From assembly GCA_029880545.1 (NCBI GenBank), contig JAOUOD010000014.1, positions 1 through 64,000 on the forward strand: a stretch of DNA of 64,000 nucleotides, written 5' to 3'. Shown here in pieces: positions 32,565 to 42,980 of this stretch (position 1 is the stretch's first letter; every line of letters starts with the position of its first letter). The notes under the pieces are model-generated. The model did not search any database and was not told the DNA's origin. It saw only the letters and a program-made list of their open reading frames with translations. Made by a program: the position numbers and the translations under genes. The DNA is from Gammaproteobacteria bacterium (lineage in GTDB: Bacteria; Pseudomonadota; Gammaproteobacteria; Acidiferrobacterales; SZUA-150).

Positions 32565-33353
32565 ATGAAAACTTCAATTTTCCGAACCCTTTTTCTGGCC
32601 GCATCAATGTTGTCTGCGATCAGCGTCCTGGCTTCAGACTATGACAAGGAAAAGCGCTGGGCAGACCAGGTTGTAGATTCGATCATGACTGGCGATGCGG
32701 TTTGGCTTGAGGCAAACGGGCACAAGTTTCTCGGCATTCATACCGAGCCGGCAGATTCAGGCAAGACTACAGGTGTTATTATGTTGCACGGTGTTGGTGT
32801 ACATCCGAATTGGACTGACGTGGTCCAGCCGATTCGAGTCGGTGTTTCAGAGGCGGGTTGGCACACGTTGTCCCTGCAAATGCCCATACTGGCCAACGAC
32901 GCTGAAATCAGTGCGTATAAGCCACTCTTTCCCGAAGTCTCGCCGCGCATTGATGCCGGTATTGAGTTCCTTAAGGCCCGGGGCATGAAATCCATTGTCA
33001 TTGTTGGCCATAGCCTTGGTGCGACTATGGGAGGGTATTTCGTCGCTCGCCATTCCGGAACCGAGGTCAAGGCTCTCATTGCCATTGGTGCTTCCGGTCT
33101 CTCATTCAAAGATGAAAACCTGGATTTTGTGAGTTCCCTGAAAAAAATCAAGAAACCGGTTCTGGAAATTACCGGCAGCGAAGATTTGCCCGACGTACTG
33201 CAAACGATGAAGCTAAAAGCCCAGTCTGCAAAAGATGCGGGCAACAAGCATTACAGGGTCGCCAGAATTGCCGGCGCCAATCACTTCCTCGTTGGCAAGG
33301 AAGCGGAGCTGGTTAAAACCATAACTGACTACCTGGAGCAGGTTGGAAAGTAA
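32565..33353 (+). CDS. exported alpha/beta hydrolase, DUF3530 family
   Basis: The 262-residue protein has a signal peptide (hydrophobic core 8-20, cleavage near LAS) and an alpha/beta hydrolase fold. The oxyanion-side motif is MLHGVGVHPNW, the nucleophile elbow GHSLG near residue 145 and the catalytic histidine in AGANHFL near the C-terminus. LSLQMPI is characteristic of DUF3530, and its substrate is unknown. The ATG at 32565 is preceded by a good RBS. It converges on the next gene, with 15 bp between stops. Confidence 0.82.
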   Translation: MKTSIFRTLFLAASMLSAISVLASDYDKEKRWADQVVDSIMTGDAVWLEANGHKFLGIHTEPADSGKTTGVIMLHGVGVHPNWTDVVQPIRVGVSEAGWHTLSLQMPILANDAEISAYKPLFPEVSPRIDAGIEFLKARGMKSIVIVGHSLGATMGGYFVARHSGTEVKALIAIGASGLSFKDENLDFVSSLKKIKKPVLEITGSEDLPDVLQTMKLKAQSAKDAGNKHYRVARIAGANHFLVGKEAELVKTITDYLEQVGK

Positions 33354-33368
33354 ACGGATGATGCGCTG

Positions 33369-34145
33369 CTAGCGAAGCGCTTCAATTTTGACAATGTTGC
33401 GTTGCTCGAGCCGGAACTCAACCCGGCCGCCAGCAGCGAATTCCTTTTCCAGTACCAGCAACGATCCTTCCTGGTCTTTCAGCAAGGCTTCATGGACGTT
33501 GTTATCAATGTCGGTGATGCGAACATAGAAACCGAAATATGCCGGCAAGTCTTCAAGCGAAAACTCCTTGTAGGATTTATCCGGCTCCGGCTCCGACCGG
33601 GCTGGCCGCCGGGTTTCTGTTGTTGACTCCCTGGTGTCTGTCACTGGCTCAGGCTGACTGTCTGCAGGAGAAATTATTGTTTTGTTCTCCGCTGTCGCTT
33701 CAGCAGCCCCGGGTGTTTGTGTGCCAGCTTCGCTGACTGACTTTCCCGCCTCTATCGCCTGCGCTGCAGGTGTCGCATCACTGCCTTTCGTGTCAGCAGC
33801 TGCAGAAGGCACACCTCTTGCAGACGGTTTTCCGGTGATACCGGAATACAGCAACTTGGCCGTGGGCCCCATATTCTCGGGCTTGGTGAGACTGACCAGG
33901 TATTTGTGCGGAGGCCAATAACCTTCCGTATAAGAGGAATAAACGATGGCGCCAAGGCCAACAACGATCAGCGCCAGGCCACCACGCGCGAGGCGCCAGT
34001 GGCGCATGCAGAAGATCGGGGCAACTATCGGCGCCAAAAGCAGGAACAACACGCCCCACGCGATATGGGCACGAAATGCGCCAACAATAAGCGCAATTAA
34101 CCCGAATAATACTCCAAGAACACCGAGTATAGCCGCAGCTGCCAT
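33369..34145 (-). CDS. membrane protein with a C-terminal soluble domain, unknown
   Basis: The 258-residue product has three membrane segments in the first 70 residues, a proline/alanine/threonine/glutamate-rich low-complexity linker (about 105-195), and a C-terminal domain of about 55 residues with beta-strand character (YFGFYVRITDIDNNVHEALL, GRVEFRLEQRNIVKIEAL). The tail may be an SH3- or Sm-like fold. No family is recognised. It stands alone between convergent and downstream genes. Confidence 0.65.
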   Translation of the reverse strand: MAAAAILGVLGVLFGLIALIVGAFRAHIAWGVLFLLLAPIVAPIFCMRHWRLARGGLALIVVGLGAIVYSSYTEGYWPPHKYLVSLTKPENMGPTAKLLYSGITGKPSARGVPSAAADTKGSDATPAAQAIEAGKSVSEAGTQTPGAAEATAENKTIISPADSQPEPVTDTRESTTETRRPARSEPEPDKSYKEFSLEDLPAYFGFYVRITDIDNNVHEALLKDQEGSLLVLEKEFAAGGRVEFRLEQRNIVKIEALR

Positions 34146-34252
34146 GGAAAATCCTTTCCCTTGAAACGATCAGTCCCGGTTATTCTGTATCAGTCACCCA
34201 CGATTAACAACAAGCTTTCGAATATACGCAGAATGGCCAACTGCGGCTGGCC

Positions 34253-35341
34253 CTAGTTATCCGTTGTCATGTTGTCCAGAATGGCCTTTTTGACTTCCGC
34301 CAATTCAGCCTTGACCTGGACTACCGGTGACGTGCTTTGTTTGATAGCCGTATCCGGATCCTTCAGTCCATGACCGGTCAAGGTGCAGACAATGCGCTTG
34401 CCTTCAGGTATCTTTCCAGCCTTTATGTCGCGCAGCGCACCGGCCACCGATGTTGCTGACGCCGGTTCACAGAAAATACCTTCATTTTCTGCCAGCAATT
34501 TCTGGGCAGCGAGGATTTCTTCGTCGTCACACTTGTCGAACCATCCGCCTGACTGCTTTTGCGCTTCCCAGGCCTTGTCCCAGGATTGCGGGTGTCCGAT
34601 CCGTATGGCTGTCGCAATGGTGTCCGGGTTATCGATCATTTCACCCTTGATAAACGGCGCAGCTCCGGCAGCCTGGTAGCCGACCATGACCGGGCGATTA
34701 TTCACAATTCCGTGGTCTGCGTATTCAGTGTAACCCATCCAGTGCGCCGTAATGTTTCCGGCATTGCCCACGGGCAGGCAATGATAATCCGGCGCGGCGC
34801 CAAGTTCTTCACATATTTCAAATGCTGCCGTCTTCTGGCCCTGCAAGCGATACGGATTGATGGAGTTAACAATGGTTACCGGTGCTTCTGAAGCAACTTC
34901 CTTTACCAGGCGCATGCCGTCATCGAAGTTGCCCTGAATCTGGATAACAACGGAACCATGCATCATCGCCTGGGCAAGCTTGCCCATGGCAATCTTGCCC
35001 TCAGGGATCAATACAAATGCAGTAATGCCAGCGCGCGCGGCATAGGCAGCAGCTGCAGCAGAGGTATTGCCGGTAGACGCACAAATAATCGCCTTGCTGC
35101 CCTCTTCTACTGCCTTGGTTACCGCCATGGTCATACCGCGATCCTTGAATGACCCGGTTGGATTGAGTCCTTCGTACTTGATATAGATATCCACGTTCTT
35201 GCCAACAAGGCGAGGAATGTTGTTCAGCCTGATCAGCGGCGTATTGCCTTCCCCGAGGCTGATAATACGAGTATCGTCGTGCACCGGCAGGCGGTCACGG
35301 TAGGCGTCTATTAGTCCGGTATATCGGCTGCGAAAAGGCAT
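34253..35341 (-). CDS. thrC: threonine synthase
   Basis: ThrC converts O-phosphohomoserine to threonine with PLP. The Schiff-base lysine K66 lies in NPTGSFKDRGM, preceded by GNTPLIRL. CASTGNTSAAAAAYA and the glycine loop for phosphate binding are also present. The 362-residue size matches the shorter class found in many bacteria. It follows hom by 3 bp, so the two share a transcript and the last steps of threonine synthesis. Confidence 0.95.
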   Translation of the reverse strand: MPFRSRYTGLIDAYRDRLPVHDDTRIISLGEGNTPLIRLNNIPRLVGKNVDIYIKYEGLNPTGSFKDRGMTMAVTKAVEEGSKAIICASTGNTSAAAAAYAARAGITAFVLIPEGKIAMGKLAQAMMHGSVVIQIQGNFDDGMRLVKEVASEAPVTIVNSINPYRLQGQKTAAFEICEELGAAPDYHCLPVGNAGNITAHWMGYTEYADHGIVNNRPVMVGYQAAGAAPFIKGEMIDNPDTIATAIRIGHPQSWDKAWEAQKQSGGWFDKCDDEEILAAQKLLAENEGIFCEPASATSVAGALRDIKAGKIPEGKRIVCTLTGHGLKDPDTAIKQSTSPVVQVKAELAEVKKAILDNMTTDN

Positions 35342-35344
35342 AAC

Positions 35345-36667
35345 TCAGTTCCAGTCTTTGTTCAGTTGTTCCATACGAATGCGCATAATGTCGCCATCAA
35401 TTGCTTCAAGTGCTTCGATTTGTGCAATCGCGGTATTCATGTCTTTTTCCAGAGTGCGGTGAGTCAGGATAATAATGGGCACGGTGGTGTCGGTTTCGCC
35501 CGGCTCTTTCTGGATAATCGCCTCAATACTGATATTGAGCTCGCTCAGAATACGGGTGATATCTGCCAGCACCCCGGGTTTGTCCATGGCCTGCATACGC
35601 AGGTAATAGCTGCTGTATACAGATTCCATGGCGAGAATCGGCAGGTCTACCAGTGCGTCCGGCTGGAATGCCAGGTGCGGCACCCGGTTGGTCGGGTCTG
35701 TGGTCAGTGTCCTGACAACATCGACTATGTCAGCAACTACAGCTGATGCAGTGGGATCGGAACCGGCACCAGCACCATAATACAGTGTTGGGCCAACGGC
35801 ATCACCCTTTACCAGTACAGCGTTCATGACGCCGTCAACGTTGGCCAGCAATCGCCGCTCAGGGATAAGGGTCGGGTGAACACGGAGTTCGACGCCATTC
35901 TCTGCCTTCCTGGCAATGCCAAGATGCTTGATGCGGTAGCCCAGTTCTTCGGCATAAGCGACATCATCGCGGGTTAGCCGGGTAATGCCTTCTGTAAAAG
36001 TCTTGTCAAACTGCAGTGGTATACCAAACGCAATGGCGGCCAGTATGGTCAGCTTGTGAGCTGCATCGATGCCTTCAACGTCGAAAGTCGGGTCAGCTTC
36101 GGCATAACCAAGCGCCTGAGCTTCCTTGAGTACGTCATCAAAATCACGACCCTTGTCACGCATTTCAGTCAGGATAAAGTTGCCGGTACCGTTGATAATG
36201 CCCGCAAGCCACTCAATCTGGTTGCCCGCAAGGCCTTCACGTATTGCCTTGATGATGGGTATACCTCCGGCGACAGCGGCTTCAAAGGCCACCATAACAC
36301 CCTTTTCCTGCGCCGCCTTGAAAATTTCGTTGCCGTGTACGGCAATCAGTGCCTTGTTGGCGGTGACGACATGTTTGCCATTTCCTATTGCCTGCATGAC
36401 AAGATCATAAGCCAGTTCGTAACCGCCAATCAGCTCTACGACAACGTCAATATCCGGGTTGTTCACCACATCTGCCGGGTTTTCAGTCAGCGTTATGGTG
36501 GAGGTATTGCAGTTACGTTCCTTGTTGAGACTGCGGGCCGCGGCATGGGTAACCTTGATATCACGTCCGGCACGGCGCGTAATTTCCTTGGCGTTGCGTG
36601 CCAGCACATTTACCGTTCCGCAGCCAACCGTGCCCAGGCCCAATATACCTATATTAACGGGTTTCAA
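35345..36667 (-). CDS. hom: homoserine dehydrogenase
   Basis: Hom reduces aspartate semialdehyde to homoserine using NAD(P)H. The N-terminal Rossmann motif is GILGLGTVGCGT, the catalytic region GGIPIIKAIREGLAGN, and the homoserine dehydrogenase signature YAEADPTFDVEGIDAAHK. A C-terminal ACT domain (about 355-430, YLRMQAMDKPGVLADI) is the threonine feedback site. The order alaC-hom-thrC on one strand with gaps of 15 and 3 bp indicates an amino-acid operon. Confidence 0.96.
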   Translation of the reverse strand: MKPVNIGILGLGTVGCGTVNVLARNAKEITRRAGRDIKVTHAAARSLNKERNCNTSTITLTENPADVVNNPDIDVVVELIGGYELAYDLVMQAIGNGKHVVTANKALIAVHGNEIFKAAQEKGVMVAFEAAVAGGIPIIKAIREGLAGNQIEWLAGIINGTGNFILTEMRDKGRDFDDVLKEAQALGYAEADPTFDVEGIDAAHKLTILAAIAFGIPLQFDKTFTEGITRLTRDDVAYAEELGYRIKHLGIARKAENGVELRVHPTLIPERRLLANVDGVMNAVLVKGDAVGPTLYYGAGAGSDPTASAVVADIVDVVRTLTTDPTNRVPHLAFQPDALVDLPILAMESVYSSYYLRMQAMDKPGVLADITRILSELNISIEAIIQKEPGETDTTVPIIILTHRTLEKDMNTAIAQIEALEAIDGDIMRIRMEQLNKDWN

Positions 36668-36682
36668 CTTCTGCTCCTTGGA

Positions 36683-37858
36683 TTAACCTTGCTTCAGCAA
36701 TTTGCGTATTGAGCGAATCGCCTGTCTTGTTCGATGCTCGTTTTCAATCAGGCCAAAGCGTACGTATTCATCACCGTATTCACCAAAACCGACACCCGGT
36801 GAAACAGCCACCTGGGCCTCGGTCAGCAATTTCTTGGAAAATTCCAGTGACCCGGCTTCACGATATTGCTCGGGAATTCTGGCCCAGACAAACATTGTTG
36901 CTTTCGGTTTTTCAACCGCCCAGCCGGCGGCAAACAGGCCATTGCACAAGACATCACGGCGCGATTCGTACATCTGCCGGATTTCTTCTACACAATCCTG
37001 AGGGCCCTCAAGCGCGGTAATTGCCGCCACCTGGATTGGCGTGAACATGCCGTAGTCGAGATATGATTTCATGCGTGCCAGCGCCGACACCAGTACCGGG
37101 TTGCCGACCATGAAGCCTACGCGCCAGCCGGGCATATTGTAACTCTTTGACAACGAGAAAAACTCTACAGCAATATCCTTGGCACCTTTCACCTGCATGA
37201 TCGACGGCGCCTTGTATCCGTCGAAAACGATGTCGGCGTAGGCCAGGTCATGTACTACCCAGATATTATGTTCGCGGGCGATCTCGACCACTTTCTCGAA
37301 GAAATCCAGTTCTACACATTGCCCGGTCGGGTTGGCCGGGAAATTCAGCACCAGCATTTTGGGCTTGGGCCAGGAATTCTTGATGGCAGTTTCCAGCTCA
37401 TGGAAAAAGTCGCCGCCGGGCACAAGCGGTACATGACGTATATCCGCGCCAGCTATAACAAAGCCGTACGGGTGTATCGGGTATGCCGGGTTTGGAACCA
37501 GGATGGCATCACCCTGCTCGACGGTGGCCAGCGCCAGGTGCGCGAGCCCCTCCTTGGAACCAATGGTGACAATGGCCTCGGAATCCGGATCCAGGTCCAC
37601 ATCGTAGCGATTTTTGTACCAGCCACAGATCGCCCGGCGAAGTCGTGGAATTCCGCGCGACACTGAATAGCGATGGGTATCGCCGCGCTGCGCAACCTCA
37701 ATCAGCTTGTCGACAATGTGCTGTGGTGTTGGCTGGTCTGGATTACCCATGCCAAAATCAATAATATCCTCGCCTCGCTTTCTCGCTGCGGCCTTAAGAT
37801 CGGTGACGATGTTAAAGACGTAGGGGGGAAGGCGCTTTATGCGCGCAAATTCATCCAT
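36683..37858 (-). CDS. alaC: glutamate-pyruvate aminotransferase (AlaC-type)
   Basis: This 391-residue class I PLP aminotransferase resembles AlaC, the main alanine transaminase of E. coli, also seen upstream of hom in other gammaproteobacteria. The start [16 protein letters not shown] is the conserved AlaC N-terminus. [12 protein letters not shown], the NFPANPTGQ stretch and the PLP lysine in [15 protein letters not shown] are present. The upstream frame to 37969 lacks homology. AlaC supplies alanine and links pyruvate with glutamate. Confidence 0.9.
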   Translation of the reverse strand: MDEFARIKRLPPYVFNIVTDLKAAARKRGEDIIDFGMGNPDQPTPQHIVDKLIEVAQRGDTHRYSVSRGIPRLRRAICGWYKNRYDVDLDPDSEAIVTIGSKEGLAHLALATVEQGDAILVPNPAYPIHPYGFVIAGADIRHVPLVPGGDFFHELETAIKNSWPKPKMLVLNFPANPTGQCVELDFFEKVVEIAREHNIWVVHDLAYADIVFDGYKAPSIMQVKGAKDIAVEFFSLSKSYNMPGWRVGFMVGNPVLVSALARMKSYLDYGMFTPIQVAAITALEGPQDCVEEIRQMYESRRDVLCNGLFAAGWAVEKPKATMFVWARIPEQYREAGSLEFSKKLLTEAQVAVSPGVGFGEYGDEYVRFGLIENEHRTRQAIRSIRKLLKQG

Positions 37859-38029
37859 TTTGTTCGCGGTACCATAAGCCAGACCTGCGGTCCGGGGTGT
37901 AAGAAAGATATCCCGGCGAGCTGCCGGGTTTGCGGTCGAAACATAGCCGGTAGGATGCGCGAAAGTCAATTAGCCACTGCAAAAAAGGGCTTGCAGGCCT
38001 GCCGGCAACACGGCATAACGGACACCATC

Positions 38030-38413
38030 ATGAAACTACGCCTCGACGGTACCAGGAAACACCAGAATGTCATCAGCGCTATTTTTGATGACCACATTGT
38101 CGTTCGCGATGAGTCGTGCCGAAGCAGTATTATCCTGACTGCAGACAACATGTCCGCCTGGAACCCGACTTCCGTAACTGCGCTCGCTGCCGCCCATATG
38201 ACCGAACTACTGGAATTTTCGCCGGAAATCGTCCTGATCGGTACCGGCACCAGGCTTGAGTTTCCGGCCATGGAGTGCCTCAGACCATTGATTGATACTG
38301 GAACAGGCTACGAAATCATGAACAATGCGGCTGCATGTCGGACTTTTAACGTTCTGGTTTCAGAAGATCGGCGAGTAGTGCTGGGCATAATTTTGCCGGC
38401 AATACGCGATTGA
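38030..38413 (+). CDS. Mth938/DUF498-domain protein
   Basis: The 127-residue protein fits the Mth938-like (DUF498) family, small alpha/beta proteins with an invariant GTG loop, seen here as EIVLIGTGTRLEFP. ATG 38030 gives the typical short N-terminus MKLRLDGT. The family includes the human NDUFAF3 assembly factor, but no function is established for bacterial members. It is divergent from alaC and converges with rpoS. Confidence 0.8.
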   Translation: MKLRLDGTRKHQNVISAIFDDHIVVRDESCRSSIILTADNMSAWNPTSVTALAAAHMTELLEFSPEIVLIGTGTRLEFPAMECLRPLIDTGTGYEIMNNAAACRTFNVLVSEDRRVVLGIILPAIRD

Positions 38414-38490
38414 AAGAGACCGGATTCAGGCTGGCAGACGACACCGGGTTACCTGGATTGAACGGTTCGCGGGGAAGCCTCAACGGCGAA

Positions 38491-39513
38491 TTAGAATAAC
38501 GCGTCCACAGTGTAACCGGATTTTTCCAGAATGACGCGCAACCGTTTGAGCGCTTCTACCTGGATCTGGCGAACGCGCTCACGGGTTACACCAATATCGG
38601 CACCCACTTCCTCAAGAGTTGAAATTTCCCGGCCACTAAGACCAAACCGTCGCTCCACAACTTCCCGCTGTTTGTCGCTCAGTTCGGCCAGCCAGGTCTG
38701 AAGCTGTTCCTGCAAGGTATCACTCTGCATCGCCTCATCAGGCTCCTGGACCCGGTCATCAGGAATGGCGTCCAGCAGCGAACGGTCAGGATCATTATCA
38801 AGAGGCGCATCGACTGATGTCACGCGCTCATTCAGTCCCATCATGCGTTTAACATCATCAAGAGGCTTGTCCAGCAGACTGGCCACATCTTCCGGCGTCG
38901 GTTCATGATCCAGTTTTTGCGCCAGGTGGCGCGCCGCGCGCTGATAAATGTTGATTTCTTTAAGTACATGAACCGGCAACCGGATGGTGCGCGTCTGGTT
39001 CATGATGCCGCGTTCGATGGTTTGACGAATCCACCAGGTGGCGTAGGTCGAGAATCGGAAACCACGCTCAGGATCGAATTTTTCCACGGCACGAATCAGT
39101 CCCAGATTCCCTTCTTCTATAAGGTCCAGCAAAGCCAGCCCGCGGTTCATGTATCGCCGCGCAATTTTGACCACCAGCCTGAGGTTGCTTTCGATCATCC
39201 TCTTGCGTGCGGCGTCATCGCCTTTCAGCGCGAGCCGGGCGTAATACACCTCTTCTTCAGCGGACAGGAGTGGAGAAAAGCCGATTTCCTTGAGATACAG
39301 ACGCGTGGCGTCGGCCTGAACCCCGGTGTCGTCGGCCTCGAAGAATCTTTTGTCGACTTCGCTGTCTGAACCGGATTCCGAATCATCAGTTTCGGCTGTC
39401 TCGGCTGCAGTATCATCGTCTTCAAGCTCGTCACCGATTACGTCGACGTCATCGATACCAGACTCTGCTACCGGCTCTGTCACAGGCTTCCCCTCTTTGG
39501 ACTTCCTGGTCAT
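38491..39513 (-). CDS. rpoS: RNA polymerase sigma factor RpoS
   Basis: This is the stationary-phase and general stress sigma factor. The 340-residue protein has region 1.2/2.1 ([17 protein letters not shown]), region 2.3-2.4 ([13 protein letters not shown]), region 3 and region 4.2 ([26 protein letters not shown] split over the HTH). An acidic N-terminal extension rich in D and E precedes the conserved part. The surE-pcm-nlpD-rpoS order is the classic gammaproteobacterial arrangement, and the main rpoS promoter usually lies within nlpD. Confidence 0.97.
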   Translation of the reverse strand: MTRKSKEGKPVTEPVAESGIDDVDVIGDELEDDDTAAETAETDDSESGSDSEVDKRFFEADDTGVQADATRLYLKEIGFSPLLSAEEEVYYARLALKGDDAARKRMIESNLRLVVKIARRYMNRGLALLDLIEEGNLGLIRAVEKFDPERGFRFSTYATWWIRQTIERGIMNQTRTIRLPVHVLKEINIYQRAARHLAQKLDHEPTPEDVASLLDKPLDDVKRMMGLNERVTSVDAPLDNDPDRSLLDAIPDDRVQEPDEAMQSDTLQEQLQTWLAELSDKQREVVERRFGLSGREISTLEEVGADIGVTRERVRQIQVEALKRLRVILEKSGYTVDALF

Positions 39514-39533
39514 TGATTCTATCCCGATTCCGG

Positions 39534-40460
39534 CTAACGTCGCGGCAGAAATTTCAAAGGATCTACCGATTTTCCCTTGTAACGGATTTCAAAATGCAGC
39601 TTGACCCGGTTGGTTCCCGAGTCGCCCATGCCCGCGATTTTCTGTCTGCTTTGTATCACATCACCTTCTTTGACGTAAATATTTTCGCAATGCGCATAAG
39701 CACTTAGATAATCATCGTCATGTTTCACAATAATGAGATTGCCATAACCACGCAACCCGCTGCCCCGATACACCACGGTTCCCGGGGCCGCAGAGACAAT
39801 CGCCTGTGCTTTTTTCCCGGCAATTTCGATGCCTTTGCGTTGCGCTTTCCCGGAGTATCGACCGATCACTGTGCCAGCTGTAGGCCATGACCAGCGTCCT
39901 CGATAAGGTTTTGAGCGCACGGTTTCCGGGCTGGATTGCCGTGATTCAGCCGATTTGGGTTTTGGGGCCCGAGCCTGGTGTGACGATACATCGGTCATGC
40001 TGCCAGTCACGTCTAGCGTCTGACCGGGATAAATGCGGTACGGTTTGTGTAGCTTGTTCAATCCAGTCAACCGGGTCACTGACAGTCCGTGGTGTCTGGC
40101 GATACTGTAGACCGTATCACCCTTGACTACTTTATACTGGCCGCTGGCGGTTTCCGGGTTGCGCCCGGAGTCAGGTCGAGGTGTGTCACCGGGCGGGCCT
40201 AGAGTGATTTTTTGCCCGGGTTTGATCAGGTAATCATTACCAATTCCGTTCCAGGAGGCGAGGTCTCGATAGTCACGACCGGTTTCCCAGGCAATGCTGT
40301 ACAGGGTGTCTCCCGGTACAACTTCCCGGGTCGGGTTGGCCGGTTCGCGCAAAGATTGCCCTTTGTTTTCTATTGGTGCCCGATTAGGGCCTGCGCATCC
40401 GGCGACAAAAATTGTTGCCCATACCAGCACCCTGATCCTGATCGGCAACAATTCAATCAC
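39534..40460 (-). CDS. nlpD: lipoprotein NlpD (LysM-M23, amidase activator)
   Basis: NlpD activates the AmiC amidase during daughter-cell separation. The 308-residue protein has a lipobox FVAGC near residue 22, two LysM domains ([19 protein letters not shown] and [16 protein letters not shown]) and a C-terminal M23 LytM domain. The catalytic HxH is changed, as in EnvC/NlpD-type activators: [18 protein letters not shown] is kept, but the first metal motif is degenerate. It overlaps pcm by 4 bp and precedes rpoS. Confidence 0.95.
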   Translation of the reverse strand: MIELLPIRIRVLVWATIFVAGCAGPNRAPIENKGQSLREPANPTREVVPGDTLYSIAWETGRDYRDLASWNGIGNDYLIKPGQKITLGPPGDTPRPDSGRNPETASGQYKVVKGDTVYSIARHHGLSVTRLTGLNKLHKPYRIYPGQTLDVTGSMTDVSSHQARAPKPKSAESRQSSPETVRSKPYRGRWSWPTAGTVIGRYSGKAQRKGIEIAGKKAQAIVSAAPGTVVYRGSGLRGYGNLIIVKHDDDYLSAYAHCENIYVKEGDVIQSRQKIAGMGDSGTNRVKLHFEIRYKGKSVDPLKFLPRR

Positions 40461-41128
40461 TCCCTGTCAGCCCTGTGCCCGGTTATCAGGGGAACAAAAT
40501 TGACCTTCTCGAGCAATCTGCAATCAAAATCTTCTTCCAACCGCGTATACAGCAGCAGATCCTGAGGCTCGCCTTGTCGTCCAACCGGAATCACCATCCG
40601 CCCGCCCGGCGCCAGTTGTTGTAGCAAAGACACCGGTGTCTCGGTTGCGGCAGCTGCCACCAGGATACCGTCATAGGGCGCATTGTCCTGCCAACCCCAG
40701 CCTCCATCAGACAGGGTTGCCTTCACGTTTGTGTAGTTGAGCTGTTGAAATCGTTTTCGGGCCGCAAAATGGAGTGGCTCCAGACGCTCAACGGTAAAAA
40801 CCTGCTGAACCAGCGGTGACAATACACAGGCCTGGTAGCCACAACCGGTACCCACTTCGAGAACCTTGTTCAGCGGACCGGATTCGAGCAGAGCTTCAGT
40901 CATGCGCGCGACAATATAGGGCTGCGAAATGGTTTGTCCATGGCCTATTGGCAGCGCGGAATCTTCGTATGCCCGACTGGCCAGTGCTTCATCCACGAAC
41001 AGATGGCGAGGTGTATTCCTGATGGAATCGAGAACCAGGAGATTTTTTATCCCTTCTGACTGAAGGCGCTGCACCAGCCGTTCCCGGGTGCGCGCTGACG
41101 TCATCCCGATGCCTTCGCGGTTCATCAT
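40457..41128 (-). CDS. pcm: protein-L-isoaspartate O-methyltransferase
   Basis: Pcm repairs isoaspartyl residues in aged proteins using AdoMet. The N-terminal substrate region [27 protein letters not shown]-type segment is present. It is followed by [13 protein letters not shown], the AdoMet motif [15 protein letters not shown] and [12 protein letters not shown]-like text near the C-terminus ([13 protein letters not shown]). The 223-residue length fits. It overlaps surE and nlpD by 4 bp each, a tightly coupled block. Confidence 0.96.
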   Translation of the reverse strand: MMNREGIGMTSARTRERLVQRLQSEGIKNLLVLDSIRNTPRHLFVDEALASRAYEDSALPIGHGQTISQPYIVARMTEALLESGPLNKVLEVGTGCGYQACVLSPLVQQVFTVERLEPLHFAARKRFQQLNYTNVKATLSDGGWGWQDNAPYDGILVAAAATETPVSLLQQLAPGGRMVIPVGRQGEPQDLLLYTRLEEDFDCRLLEKVNFVPLITGHRADRE

Positions 41129-41877
41129 TCATCAGTCCCGGCAACAAGGTGGTTCACGGCATCCATAGCAGAATGTCGGGTCAGGTCCACGTGTAGCGGT
41201 GTAATGGATACAAAGCCGTTTCGCACCGCATGAAAATCCGTTCCCGAGCCTGCATCCGCTTCAGCGCCTGGCGGGCCAACCCAGTATACAGGGTTGCCGT
41301 GCGGATCCTGTGCGCGAACCACCGGTTCAGCCTTATGCCGATGCCCCAGGCGTGTCGCCTGCCAGCCGGCGAGCTGTTCATATGGAAGATCAGGGACATT
41401 GATATTCAGAATGGTATCGGCAGGTATCGGGCTGCCAGGTATCCGGTCAAGTACATCACAGACAACACGTGCCGCTGTCTGGTAATGCTTCGGGTCGAAA
41501 TTGCCCATAGATACTGCGATGGCGGGCAACCCCAGGAAGCGCCCCTCCATCGCCGCCGCGACCGTGCCGGAGTAAAGTACGTCGTCTCCCATATTGGGGC
41601 CGGAGTTGATGCCGGAAATGACGATATCCGGCTCGGCGGCCAGCAAACCTGTAATCGCGAGATGAACACAATCGGTAGGTGTGCCATCAACATGGAAACT
41701 GTGTTCGCCGGTTTGCTTTGCCCGTAATGGCCGGGTCAAGGTTAACGAATTGCTTGCCGCGCTCCTGTCCCGGTCCGGCGCCACCACCCAAACCTCGCCG
41801 TACCGATGAAGTGCGGCAACCAGGCATTGAATGCCCGGGGATTGATAACCATCATCATTGCTCAAAAGTATCAGCAT
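41125..41877 (-). CDS. surE: 5'/3'-nucleotidase SurE
   Basis: SurE is a stationary-phase nucleoside monophosphatase. The 250-residue protein begins [15 protein letters not shown], whose aspartate pair (D8, D9) binds the metal. [25 protein letters not shown] is the other hallmark (split across the active site). ATG 41877 gives this conserved start, rather than the 41892 ATG. The last bases overlap the pcm start. Confidence 0.96.
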   Translation of the reverse strand: MLILLSNDDGYQSPGIQCLVAALHRYGEVWVVAPDRDRSAASNSLTLTRPLRAKQTGEHSFHVDGTPTDCVHLAITGLLAAEPDIVISGINSGPNMGDDVLYSGTVAAAMEGRFLGLPAIAVSMGNFDPKHYQTAARVVCDVLDRIPGSPIPADTILNINVPDLPYEQLAGWQATRLGHRHKAEPVVRAQDPHGNPVYWVGPPGAEADAGSGTDFHAVRNGFVSITPLHVDLTRHSAMDAVNHLVAGTDE

Positions 41878-42034
41878 AAACAGAACATACAAGACTGCGT
41901 GCTATTCCCAAAGCGGTACACGGTCAATCCTGGTTGATTAGCAAAGTGGTTTGTATGCCCGGTTAAGAAATAATAATTAACTTTAAATATAGTCAATATC
42001 GTATTGTTTTTTAAAGTAAATAATATTTGAGAGA

Positions 42035-42115
<81 letters not shown>

Positions 42116-42210
42116 GCTCGTTTTGTTGATGCCCAAACGGCGGCCGGATAATACCGCCATGTGCAATGTGATGGTAGCCCGACAGCTGGCTTGCGAGGAA
42201 AAAAATCTGC

Positions 42211-42603
42211 TCAGACGTGATGGGTTGATGAGGCCTGGTCTTCTGCCGATTTTAGAACGGCCAACACATCCTCGAGTTCGTCTATTAACGAACGAATCGT
42301 ATCGGAATGAGCTGAAAGCATCAGTTCTGGGTCATCGGTAATCAGCTGGTTGCGCGCGCCACTAATTGTGAACCCATCAACGTATAAAAGTTCTCTAATT
42401 TGGCGAATCAACACGACATCATGACGCTGGTAATAACGGCGATTGCCGCGACGTTTTACCGGTTTCAGTTGTGGAAATTCCTGCTCCCAGTAACGCAGAA
42501 CGTGCGGTTTTACGGCGCACAATTCGCTGACTTCGCCTATGGTGAAATAGCGTTTGCCCGGAATCGGGGGGAGTTCATGGTTATCGCCTGGATCTAGCAT
42601 CAC
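42211..42603 (-). CDS. MerR-family transcriptional regulator downstream of ihfA
   Basis: The 130-residue protein has an N-terminal MerR winged helix ([22 protein letters not shown], then [13 protein letters not shown]) and a short C-terminal coiled segment. There are no cysteines typical of metal sensors. This MerR-like gene is regularly found after ihfA in gammaproteobacteria, and its target is unknown. It is 9 bp from ihfA, so it is probably the last gene of that transcript. Confidence 0.88.
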   Translation of the reverse strand: MMLDPGDNHELPPIPGKRYFTIGEVSELCAVKPHVLRYWEQEFPQLKPVKRRGNRRYYQRHDVVLIRQIRELLYVDGFTISGARNQLITDDPELMLSAHSDTIRSLIDELEDVLAVLKSAEDQASSTHHV

Positions 42604-42612
42604 TTTTTATTT

Positions 42613-42945
42613 TTATCCCGCGCTGGCTTCGACTTTCTCTGTATCCGGACTCAGCAGGTGGGCATTTTGCTCCACCCTCTCTTTCAGTTTATGACTTGCA
42701 CGAAAAGTTACAACCCGTCTTGCTGAAATCGGAATTTCTTCCCCGGTTTTTGGATTTCGTCCCGGCCGTGAATTCTTGTTGCGCAGACCAAAATTGCCAA
42801 ATCCTGACAGCTTGACGGCCTCACCGTCTTCCAGTGAGGCACGAATCTTTTCAAAAAACAGCTCCACAAACTCCTTGGCTTCGCGTTTATTCAGCCCAAG
42901 TTCGTTATACAGGCTCTCTGCCAAATCAGCCTTTGTCAGTGCCAT
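42613..42945 (-). CDS. ihfA: integration host factor alpha subunit
   Basis: IHF alpha pairs with IHF beta to bend DNA sharply at specific sites. The 110-residue protein starts [18 protein letters not shown] and has the DNA-binding arm with the histone-like signature [21 protein letters not shown], slightly split from [13 protein letters not shown]. The order pheS-pheT-ihfA is conserved in gammaproteobacteria. Confidence 0.97.
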   Translation of the reverse strand: MALTKADLAESLYNELGLNKREAKEFVELFFEKIRASLEDGEAVKLSGFGNFGLRNKNSRPGRNPKTGEEIPISARRVVTFRASHKLKERVEQNAHLLSPDTEKVEASAG

Positions 42946-42980
42946 ATTCCTACCCTGTTGTTAATGCCGAGGTGAAGTTC